The position numbers and the translations under genes were made by a program. The notes beneath the pieces are model-generated. The model was not told the origin of the DNA. It worked only from the letters and a program-made list of their open reading frames with translations, and made no database searches. This document shows, piece after piece, positions 23,131-33,295 of a stretch of DNA of 64,000 nt. This DNA comes from Plantago ovata (Eukaryota; Streptophyta; Magnoliopsida; Lamiales; Plantaginaceae). Each line of letters begins with the position of its first letter. Positions within the stretch are counted from its first letter, which is position 1. Where the stretch lies: positions 2,419,545 to 2,483,544 of the forward strand of contig CM051456.1 in assembly GCA_028274465.1 (NCBI GenBank), given 5' to 3'.

Positions 23131-24790
23131 TTATTATTGTTTTAAAAAAATTGTAACAGTCTTACACTAAATTAAAATGTTACACTAAATTCTTCTTCTT
23201 ATTATTATTATTATAAAACATGAAAATATAAATATATGATATGAATGACTTTTTATGTCATCATAAATTTCATCGTTTCACCATCAAAATATTTTTTTTA
23301 CTATTTGAGGTCAAGGATGACCAAAAAAGTCAAATACGTGTGATGCATGTGTGACTTCTCAATAGCACAAAATGGGCAGGGCAAGCTTGGTCTCGGGCCT
23401 AAAAAGACCTAACATCGGCCCATTTTCTTTTTGATACTGTATACTGTTAAACCTTAGGTCGGTTTGGGCTGAGTCTGGGGCTTTTTGACAAGTTTTGACA
23501 TATTTTGTCAAAAGTATAAACTGAATTTCACTGAAATGTACTAAACTTATTTGTAGTTGTAATAGTATTTTCTAATGAACCGAGTGATGTTTTTAATTGG
23601 GTCATTAGTTCGCTACAATTATACAAATGACCAAGTACTCACTAAGTCACCATGCTTACAACTTGAACTTGTAATTCACTCCAGGTGTGCAATCAACTAT
23701 CAGTACCTCGCAATACGAACCTTCCGTACCTGAAAGTTGAAGGAGCACGTGTGGAAGTGTGATTATGCGGGTTTCCCTGAGGTCAAACCGGTTTGAGACT
23801 TCACTTGAAGGAGGTTGATTATCCTTGTCTAAGTGTAATTAATGCGAATAGTAAATACATCATACCTTGTCTTTGATAATGGTGCCCTTTTATAGGTATT
23901 GGTGACCTTTAAGTTGGTGCCATCTGTCGTCTCCTCCTTATTCCACATGTATGAAGTAGGCCCAACGTTGACCTTCATGGGCTTGGCCAGGCCCACTTAG
24001 GTGTATATTCTTGAGTCTTCTAGAACCTTTCCTTGGCTTGGCCCTGCAACAAAGTAAACTAAGTAGTAAAGGTTCGTACTCGTATTAAATAAGGTTCGTA
24101 AAGTCTGACCTAGTATGGCTAGAAACAAGCAGATCCATCCGCATGTCCATACTTTCGAGGCTCAATTCGTCCTAGTCTCCCAAGTGCCTTATTTTAATAA
24201 TAAATCGTACTTGTAAAAATGCCCCCTAAGTTCGTACAAAGTGAGCCTCGGATAAATAGAGCTCGAGTCGGGCTCCTGCTTCCGAGAGCGTGATTAAGCT
24301 TCATAGTTCGTTGAGGTACGCGTCATATGAACTAGACATATTTCTATATCAACAGTAGTAAAAAAGACAACTAAACATATTTGAACTGTATTTTTTTTTT
24401 TTTCCAAATGAAAAAGAACAATAATTTATTGAATGAATTAAAAGTAAATATTTCATCTACCCTTGTGTAAATTTATTTTTTTTAAATTGATGATGTGGCA
24501 ACGTTTACTCGTTGCCTACGTCGCCATATCAGCATCATTGAAAGTCAAACATATGTGCAAAAGGACAAAAAATGATTTTGGGGGGCTAAACTTTTCGTTA
24601 ATTGGGGCTAAAAGTTGATTTTTCATTAATGCCTTTTTTTGTTAATTTTACTTTTGCTCGTCCGGTTCCGTCTTTTTCTTTCTTATCACTTTTTTCCCAA
24701 ATTGATTTTTCATCACTTGAACAAATTTTTCTTTTTTAGGTGAGATACTACCATATAATTTTTGATCTTGATTTCAGCCTCAAGTACATA
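23131..24790. other. Unclassified intergenic DNA, possibly LTR-derived
   Basis: No protein signal. 23340-24360 is less AT-rich than its surroundings and resembles an old LTR or untranslated region, but I find no paired copy or primer site. Confidence 0.35.
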
Positions 24791-27721
24791 TAATTTTTGT
24801 ATTTTTGTGGGATCTTGATATCACCACTGCTGCCCTTCACTGGTCACCGACCACATCGGAGTTTTGGGCAATGTTTCTCTGCGGGAATTTTGCATTCTTC
24901 TCACCTATCCACGAGTTAGTTAGGAATGTTGGCAGCATTCTAAATATTTTTCAGGTTGGGTATTTCTTTGCATTTTTAATTGAGCGCCAAGTGTTTGTTT
25001 ATTTGCCAAGCTCAAGTTTCTTGATTCTATGGTTGAAATTTGAAATCTCTGGCTAAAGTTGTGAGTTGTGACTATGTGATGTTTAAAAATGATCTGAACT
25101 TAACTATTGAGTAGCTCAGTTTCTTGACCATACAGCTAGAGGAAACAGAATGCGTTGAAATCTATTTATTCTGTCTTCTCAAAATGACCTGATGTGATTT
25201 AATGTAGATATATACTCATAACCTTAATTTCCTCGAACTAGGTACATTCATATGGAGGTGGAGTCTTTGAGCGACTGGATTGTACAGTTGCGGCAGATTA
25301 TGGGTGTTGGGGAGCTGGAACTGTTTCTGCATTTTGGAATTGTTGTATTTTGGTTTCTCGGATTTGGCTGCCCCCTGGCCTGGAACAGTATGCCAACCAT
25401 TTTTTATTACTACTATAAGCTATTCCCTCTAAACATTAATTTAGACAAATGTCTGAATATTTATTTTACAATTCATGTAGTGTGTAGTTTTGTTCATGGT
25501 GAACATATTGCACGTTTCCTTTTGTTTTTTTTTAGTTTTTTTTACAGCATATAAGTAATATAACCATGTAAACACCAATGACAAAGATGCAATAAATCTA
25601 GAGCGAGATACTTTTTGTGGAATCTTGCTAAGAAGAATTTGCATGTTAGAATAGGTGACTTTGATATATTAGATATTTGATCAGTTGTCTGGTTATACTG
25701 GAAGTCTGGAATGAGTTACACTTATGTTGAATTTGCTAATTAGAGTTTAATATTGATTCAGTCTTTATACTTGCCTTAATTTCAGGTGCTCTTTTATCCT
25801 CTTCCTGGATATTGGTTCTGCATTTCAAGTGAGTGTGTGAGCTCGTGGTGTTTGGAAAAATAAGCTCTCTTGTTATCATTATCAATCAAGGATGAACAAG
25901 TGGAGGCATAGTACATGATAGGTATTGATCTCTTTATATATATTCTTTTCATAAACTTTCAATTATATATTTGTCATTTTGGGAGCTCAGCTGCATTTTA
26001 TTGCCTAAGCCTTGGAAGGTTTAGTGTTTCAAAGTTATATCAGTTTGGTGTGGAATTTTCTCGGTATTTTATGGGAATTAACATCTCATCTCATTGCTTG
26101 TTGATTTGTTCGGTGAAACTGGTGTGGGAGGCAATTGGGATAATGTACGAGCTGGGCTTGCTAATGAACTTTTGGAGGAGACAAAGGAGAAATACGAAAG
26201 CGTAAGCCTAATTTGAGGTTCAAAAGCTGAATTTTTTCGGAACTATCAATGTGTTTGTATTTATGCTTAAGTGCATATCAACAGTATAAAATCTTGATGA
26301 TCGTTACATGGTACTTTTACCTTTCCATGTTCTTGTTTAAATTTGAATTTTTGATGGTTTGATCAGAGTGTATAAATTAATTGAAAACACTGCCTTGTCT
26401 ACCTATGAATTCACTACCATAAACTTGAGGAGAAGAAAATAAGTGTCAAACTTTATGGAAATACCCTCATTTGCTTTGTGCCTTGGGTTGTTAATTGTGT
26501 CTATTGTGGATTTGGTTCATACATAGATGCACGATGGTGCAGATCATGTAATTGTATTATTGTAATAGTGTTGTTGATCTCTTTGTCTTCAAATGGCCTG
26601 ATAACATCATCTACGCTTCTGCAACTTACTTTTCTTTCCGCTATATGTGGTGTGTGCTATCTTTTTTATAAGATTTATCTGTTTATTAGTAATTGGGCAG
26701 GACTGGACATTTGGTCATTTGAATGTGACCTGATGGGATAAAATCATAAAAGTCATGATCAGTACACCTTCACTTGGAAGATCATGTAGTTTCTAACATT
26801 GGTTCCTGTTTCCATGTGTTTGACATCATGTAGTTTCTGCAAACACATCGGTGAATTTCATGGGATAAAATCATAAAAGTCATACAATGAAACTTGAAAC
26901 ATTATGGATTTAGCAGCGGAAATAATAGCAGGACTATCTGATGCATCATTAGTTTGATTTCTGAAAATGAATGGTGGGGATAAATGGGCTATAAATTGAA
27001 CAGGTGTGGGAATTGGTGTGTGAAGCAATATTTGGTTTTTACTAGACTCTTTCAAACAATAGACTTTTGAATCTATCTCTTTTTATTGACATCTACATGA
27101 TGCTCCAAGATATGTTCAACTTTCACATATTGAACACTATCTCGGACATGGAAATACTCATGCACCGCTCTATATGAAAAAACAAATGTTTAAAATGTCT
27201 TTTTGTGGCTTTGCTTACTTTCTAATGCATGTAATTTTAGCAGACCTGACTCTCATGCTAGATAACAAATGATCTTTCTGCAAGCATTTAAAAAAAAAGT
27301 CATTAATCAAGGTCTCGCATATCTTTAACCTTGAGCCAAATTTGAAAAGTGAGATAAGTGATTCAGTAATGGTTATTTGCTTACAAAAGTACCATAAGTT
27401 GAATACTAACTAATCTTACTTATTTATTTTGGCTTGTGAGTCAATCTCAGATGATAAAATTCATACCGGTGTAATTCTTAGTGATTTGATTTAGCTGATT
27501 TGGCTCAGAGTATTGGATAACGTCTTCCCAAAAATGAATCGCTGAATTTCCAACTGAGAATTCCTTTAGTTGCGGTTAATTTCATTTTGACCCATAAATT
27601 GAGCTGAAGTGACCAGCTTTCTTTCTTATCACCTTCATTGTGTGCATGGTATGGAATTATCAGTTTGTTTTTCTGATTGATTGAGCTACATAGATAGATA
27701 TATAGAACTTTGTTGTGACAT
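24791..27721 (+). other. Possible degraded gene remnants
   Basis: Several short open stretches sit next to splice-like signals, for example LFGETGVGGNWDNVRAGLAN at about 26107-26200 followed by a GTAAGC donor, and SYGGGVFERLDCTVAADYGC at about 25249-25310. They look like coding sequence but I cannot assign a family, and no full frame can be built. Confidence 0.3.
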
Positions 27722-28560
27722 GAAAGCTGAAGGAGGGCTCAATTTGGTGTCGTTGGAGGAGTAGAATAAAGAAACTATTGCTAAGTTGCTTTGGCATCTG
27801 TCCTGCAAAGCGGATAAACTATGGGTAAAATGGGTCCGCTGCTACTATCTTAAAGGGCGTGATTGGGAGCAGTTCCAGCATGGGATTGGATGTTCATGGA
27901 CACTTAAATCTATGTTCAAGGTAAGAAACTTCATAGGGCAAAATGCAGGCTGGCAGGAGGCGTTGAAGGATGGTAAGTTTTGTACAAAAAAGGTGTATAG
28001 AGGTTTAATAGTGCAGAAACAGAAAGTGGTGTGGAGAAAGATTTTCTATGGGAATTTGGTGCGGCCACGGGAACTTTTTACCTTGTGGATGAGGTGTAAA
28101 AGAAGATTCTACATGAAAGATCGCATGCTTAAGTTTGGTATTGGATCAGATGGGTTATGTAGTTTTTGCTCCATGTAGGAATCAATAGACCATATTTTCT
28201 TTGATTGTGCTGTTACTAAAGCAATCTGGGGCAAGGTTCTGAAATGGATGAAGATTCCACATACTCCTACTAAATGGCAGGATGACATAGAATGATAGAA
28301 TGGATCATCAAGGCATCTACAGGAAATTAAGAGAACTCTGGATTCGTCATGCTACCAAAGACAGATTGCTACTTTTTGTATTAATGTTGACCCAGTTTGT
28401 ATCTTTTGTGGAGATGCTAATGAAACAATTGACTATCTGCATTTCAATTGTTCTCTCTTGGATGGTATGTGGAATTCTTTGCTGTGTTTGTATGCTATTC
28501 TCCTATGAATGGTGACCGGACTAATATACTTCAGCGACGGGTACCACTGATTGGAGGCAA
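27722..28560 (+). pseudogene. L1-type LINE reverse-transcriptase 3' fragment (zf-RVT region)
   Basis: AEGGLNLVSLEE, then an in-frame TAG where Trp is usual, then NKETIAKLLWHLSCKADKLW, KVVWRKIFYGNLVRPRELFT and GLCSFCSM. Further copies of the C-x2-C...H pattern (VCIFCGDANETIDYLHFNC) follow in shifted frames. This is the C-terminal zinc-binding reverse-transcriptase region common to plant LINEs. Several stops and frameshifts show it is dead. The 43-base T run at 28695 is in the wrong orientation to be its poly(A) tail. Confidence 0.88.
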
Positions 28561-28692
28561 AAACCCCAGGAAGGGTTAGTCTAACTAATTGTCTCATTGA
28601 AATAGCTCGTCTATGTTTGCATTCCTATGAAACAACTTAACATATCTCCTCAATTACCTGAAGCTAAACTTAATCATCTGAGTTTCTCATGC

Positions 28693-28694
<2 letters not shown>

Positions 28695-28737
<43 letters not shown>
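28695..28737 (-). repeat. Poly(T) tract, probable tail of a minus-strand retroposon
   Basis: An uninterrupted run of about 43 T. Read on the minus strand it is a poly(A) tail whose body would lie to the right (28738 onward), but no body is recognised. Confidence 0.6.
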
Positions 28738-28744
<7 letters not shown>

Positions 28745-29258
28745 ATATAAATGAGGTGACACGGATTAGCTTGTAGTTTGGGAGCTTAAGGTGATGGCTG
28801 GAGTTGTATATTCACCTGGATCACTTAAAGAACAAGGTTTAGGGTGAAAACCATGGAGTAATTGCTATGTGATCTATAGAGGGATAAGATAAGTTGGGTT
28901 GAAGATGCATAGGATCAGAAAAGTCTACTTAATTTGATTTGGAGAACGCATGGTTATGGTTTAGACTTTAGAGTACGTATTGTTGGTAATGTGCACTAAT
29001 GCTTGTTTTAATGATAAAATTGAAATTTATAATTTATTTTCTAAAATGAAGAAACTCACATAAAATTGATTGATACCTCTGTACTCCCAGTTGATGCTCA
29101 AAATTCCAATATACTCATACCCCATGCTTCATGATGCTCCATACGTAATTGCAATCTAAATTAAAGACAATTAGACAAAGCTCAATAAAATAAATCACAA
29201 AAATTCACAAGAATGGCACGTACCACGCGTAGCAACACGCTTTCTGGGTTATCGAGAA
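28738..29258. other. Intergenic DNA upstream of the two-exon gene
   Basis: No gene recognised. Confidence 0.4.
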
Positions 29259-29323
29259 ATTAGTTAGAGTTAGAGACGGCACAATATATGTGCATGAATG
29301 TGCCGTCTCTAACTCTAACTAAT
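29259..29323. repeat. Perfect 25-bp hairpin in the promoter of the two-exon gene
   Basis: 29259-29283 (attagttagagttagagacg...) is the exact reverse complement of 29299-29323, loop 15 bases. A second small inverted repeat (actaatctct/agagattagt) follows at 29317-29357. It lies about 200 bp before the ATG at 29529. Confidence 0.85.
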
Positions 29324-29467
29324 CTCTAACTAATTGTACTATTACTATTAGAGATTAGTAATAGTACTACTTTACTTAATTAGTGTCATACTCGTATCTA
29401 GCTAATTAAGTAGTAGTATATATATTACATCAAGAAGAAGGAAGGTAATTAAACTACGTACCTAGCT

Positions 29468-29501
29468 CCGTTTCAAAAAAAAAAAAAAAAAAAAAAAAAA
29501 A
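29468..29501 (+). mobile_element. Extreme 5'-truncated SINE insertion (tail only)
   Basis: CCGTTTC plus about 27 A is flanked by direct repeats ACGTACCTAGCT at 29456-29467 and 29502-29513. CCGTTTC-A(n) is exactly the 3' end of the SINE at 4347-4526. The duplicate gene at 37 kb has the flanking bases but no insert, so it arrived after the duplication. It sits in the likely 5' untranslated region. Confidence 0.8.
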
Positions 29502-29528
29502 ACGTACCTAGCTAGCTAGCCAGCTAAC

Positions 29529-30326
29529 ATGTCGTTGTTGTACAAAATTCAATGCTATAACGTTCAATTCGTAAACAAAAGCGAGTGGACTATCTCTTTG
29601 TGCGACGACACGGGCAAGTGCTTCGTCTCGGACTTGAAACCTGGCAAATCGGTGAGCAAGGTCGGGGAAAAGATGGAGTGGCGCAGCTACAATTGCGGAA
29701 CCGACAAGTGGAGGATTGGCGTTTTAAGAAACGGACAATTTGTAAATATCACCGTGCGTGCGTCAAACATATTGGGAACCACACCTAGAGTCGTATTTAG
29801 GACCGTGGAGGAGAAGATCATCAAGATTGGTAGCAATGGAAAGGACACCATCACACACAAAAAGTTACTACGAATGAATGGAATTCCATTAACCGGTTGC
29901 GATTATTACTTTACCAGGTAATAATTAATTAATTTGCATGACTAGTTATTTCCTCAAGTACGTACATACATACTTCATCTTCTTCGTTTTTTATACACTA
30001 ACAAATACTTCTTCTTTTTTTTTTTTTTTCTTTTTTTCTTTTTACCTAATTATCACCAACCAACTTAGGTTCACCTTATTTAATTAAAACATAGACGATT
30101 TGTAATTATTTCATACTACTATCTATAATATATATATTCTAATCAATTTGTTCTTTTAATCTTATATTATTCTAGTTTTATCGCATGCATGTGTTTGAGT
30201 TCTTATGCTTGGAACAAGCGACAAGAGGTTTTCATTGCTCAAGAGAAAGACAGTCCTTACAAGGCTAAACCACCCTTACGCGACATGCTGCATCTATATG
30301 GCGATCCCATGAGAGCCTGGTATTAA
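29529..30326 (+). CDS. Unrecognised two-exon gene, 179-residue protein
   Basis: Exon 1 is 29529-29917 and exon 2 is 30176-30326, with GT-AG borders in phase 2. The protein starts MSLLYKIQCYNVQFVNKSEW. It has Cys at positions in CDDTGKC and YNCGTDKW, a basic, strand-like middle (RIGVLRNGQFVNITVRASN, VVFRTVEEKIIKIGSNGKD) and an aromatic tail ending MRAWY. No signal peptide is clear at the N terminus. I do not recognise the family. Support for a real gene: clean splice sites, a TATA-like tatatata near 29419-29426, and a duplicate at 37-40 kb preserving exon order and intron sequence. The duplicate's second exon is also fully open, ending DWY. The fold looks beta-rich, but that is inference. Confidence 0.7.
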
Positions 30327-30650
30327 TTTGACTACTCACTTTCAATAAATTGTTGTTATGTACTAGCAGTAATGATATGACAATTGCAGGAATGAACGAT
30401 CCCTTTGAGTCACAGCTGGCTTAGAGAGAGGTGACCACCACGCCGCCGCAATGGATCGAGTTTCTTTTTCCTTTTGTTTTTCAATTTTATTTTCTTTTTC
30501 TTTCTTCCGGTGGAAATTCATCTATTATAACATCCTTAATTCTGCATTAAGAAGTGCATAGATTATGTTAGAACTTTACTATTTATTTATGTGTTGTTAT
30601 ATTTATACTCATATTAAGAATTTTATCATCTTTGGGTTATTCTGTATATT

Positions 30651-31800
30651 TATACTCAAACCAAAATTCTGACCCAGCTTCTTATCCACCTAAGATCCGC
30701 GAAATTATACTATACCAGCTATATATTCCCATAGTTTTATATGTTAAAATTTAATTCTGAACTGATATTGAGTGTTTAAACTTTTAATGATATCCATGTT
30801 CCTACTGTTTGTGCTATTGACAACTGTATTTTTCATTTTCATAAGATAAGAAAAGGTGTAATGATGTAAGAATTGCCGATGGGGATAAGGGTTATCAGTA
30901 CATCCTTTCAAATTTTTGTTTCAACCAATTGTGTAGACTCTATTTGCATTTTGAATGAATGAAGCCGTGTATTCTCCTTTAAAGAAACTATAAATAAGAG
31001 GCTTTTAATTTCTTTTCTTCCATTCAAATTACTAATTTTTGACTGCTCATTGCTTTCAATTCTCACAAATATTTGGAATGCTTAGTAGGTGTACTTTATC
31101 CGCTGTTTGCGAATGTTATGTTGAATCTTTGTTGCATTTATTCAATAAGTTGTTTTGCTAGGTGTATTGAGCTATTTCAAATTTTATCTTCACAACGTTA
31201 TTGCAACAGATTTTGACAATGCGTTGGATTGGGTTGCCTTAGTTCAACATCGTAGCACTCCTAAGGAGTTGGGACTTTTTATCTACTCTTGCTGGAGGAT
31301 TTCGTGATGTCACAACAAAGTTGTGCACGTTGTGGAGTTGGAACAACAACTTGCCATCATCCAACAACATGGCAAGTGGAGTTTGAAGGAGACTGTCTTA
31401 CTATTGCCATTATCCAACAATTGTCGAGTTCTTCACCTTCTTTTACCCGAGTTGGTGGTTTGGTAGAATTAAGAGATTAAAGCTTTGAGTAGTAATTTTA
31501 ATTCTGTTAAGTTTTCTTTTATCAGTGGAGTTAGAAAGAAGCTATACGTGTTTGATATCTTGGTTAATAGCTAGGTCCGTGTAGTGTAAACCAAAGGATT
31601 GTATGCTCATCAGGTTCCTTTGTAATTTAGGTTCCGTTGTAATCCAAGTGTGATTTTTATTCAAACAAACAATAAATTTTACATAATGATATTTAGGTTA
31701 TTTTCCTAATAAATCATTCAAACAAATAAAATCCATTTAGCAACAGCCTAAGGGTGAAAGGATGAACAATATATAGACTTTAATTTTAGCATATTGTAGG
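30651..31800. other. Intergenic DNA, no recognised gene
   Basis: A 63-codon frame at 31289-31480 (with CARCGVGTTTCHHP) is probably fortuitous. Confidence 0.4.
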
Positions 31801-32430
31801 TATTCACGGTCCACTGAGAGCGAGTTTATAATCTATGCATTACAAATTGGAGCCTCTTCAACTAGGTGCTCCATGGGTTTATAATCGGTTAGGAAAAGTC
31901 TTGGGTTTTTTGTTGTTCATTTCCGGAGCATGTTCCGAGTATTCAGTTGTATTTGTTGATGGAGTATTTTTTTTATGCTCAGTTATTAATAAAATCTTTT
32001 TAGCCGCGTTTCAGAAAAAAAAAAAAAAAAAAAAAACTAGGTGCTCCATGGGGAGGAAATTTGCAATCTATGCATTTTGGGTTTTACAATACATTAGGTG
32101 CTTCACAGGGAGTGAATTTGTAATCTATGCATCTTGAGTTTGAACTTTGAACCTATAGGTGCTCCATGGGGAGTGAATTTGTGATCTATGTCTTTTGGGT
32201 TTGAGGGTATTCCACTAGGTGATACACGGGGACGAATTTGTGATCCATGTCTTTTGGATTTTACCATATTACACTACATGCCCCACGGGGAGCGAATTCG
32301 TGATCGGTACCTAATTCTAAGTTTGAACATGTATGTGAATTTGGGAATTATACCATATATATGAGTTTGAAATTGTTGTATTAGGTGTTTAATGGAGAGT
32401 GAATTTGTGCATAAGTATGTCATAATTTTG
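31801..32430 (+). repeat. Minisatellite, period about 60 bp
   Basis: Units of the form taggtgctccatggggagtg + aatttgtgatctatg start near 31801, 31861 (resuming at 32036 after an insertion), 32095, 32156, 32216 and 32275, with a stray unit at 32382 and a weaker one near 32893. The units are diverged. No coding function. Confidence 0.85.
31878..32035 (+). mobile_element. 5'-truncated LINE inserted in the minisatellite
   Basis: Direct repeats ACTAGGTGCTCCATGGG at 31861-31877 and 32036-32052 flank 158 bp that contain an aataaa signal near 31989 and end in a run of 22-23 A. These are the marks of target-primed reverse transcription. The TSD consists of minisatellite sequence, but its length and exactness next to the A-tail favour a true duplication. 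Confidence 0.8.
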
Positions 32431-32559
32431 AACATATGCTATTGGGTGCGATTTAATTTGATTTGCGTGATTCGAAATCTATTACGGGAACTTGAGTGTG
32501 TGTGTGTGTCTGTGCGCGCGGGGGCTTACACTCATAAAACTACTATACTCACATTTTTT

Positions 32560-33228
32560 TCAATCATATACTGTAGTATTTTATTTTATCAAATATAGTA
32601 TTCTATTTTATCAAATATATAAGTATTACATACCTGTCGATTTTCGACGGGTTGTAAACTATATTTTTGAAATATCGTCACATATAAGACAATAACCCTA
32701 CACCATATCAGATTCTAATGATAACCAATAACCATGATACGTATTACCTAGATCACAAATTCATATAGCAAAGGTAAGGTCTTTCTGATATATGGCGCGT
32801 GCCTTTATAGTTTGAGCCGATTTTGATATAAATGCTTACATATTACAAGATGGTGATTATACACGGTATGAGATAATCATGAAACCTATCACCTAGGTCA
32901 CGAACTCACCCACGGGGAGCTTTTATGTAATCTATGACGCGTGCCATTACAATTTGGGCAAATTTTGATAATATAAACCACTTACAACTTATCACCTATG
33001 AATTTGTGAATCAATTAGATCGTTATTTTTATAAAAGCACAAAATTAATATACCTATCGATTTCTGACGGATTCGTAATTAGATTGGTATTTAAATATTA
33101 CAAGCATTTAAATATTAAAAGCACAAAATCTATATACACGACGAATTTGTATATCAACTAGATCGTTATTTAAATATTAAAAGCATAAAATTAATATACC
33201 CGTCGATTTTCGACGGGTTGTGAACTAG
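32560..33228 (+). mobile_element. Helitron 3' end
   Basis: The right terminus has the Helitron signature: a hairpin (ACCCGTCGATTTTCGACGGG, 33198-33217) followed after a few bases by CTAG at 33225-33228 and then T. Related termini occur at about 32631-32650 and 33050-33070, so this is a small tandem of ends or truncated copies. The 5' TC end is not identified. No Rep/helicase gene is visible, so it is non-autonomous. Confidence 0.7.
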
Positions 33229-33295
33229 TTGCAGAGGTAGAAATACAATTCAATTCACCCAAAATTGGGAGTTAATTGCGAAAATCTCATCTCTT

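Larger units (their letters stand above)
29430..30650 (+). repeat. Segmental duplication, intact copy (partner 37015-41300)
   Basis: The upstream motif agaaggaaggtaattaaact, both exons, the intron and about 300 bp of 3' flank (through tatttatactcatatta) recur in the same order at 37015-41300, where the partner is expanded by insertions. Homology fades a few dozen bases after agaattttatcatc. Confidence 0.88.
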
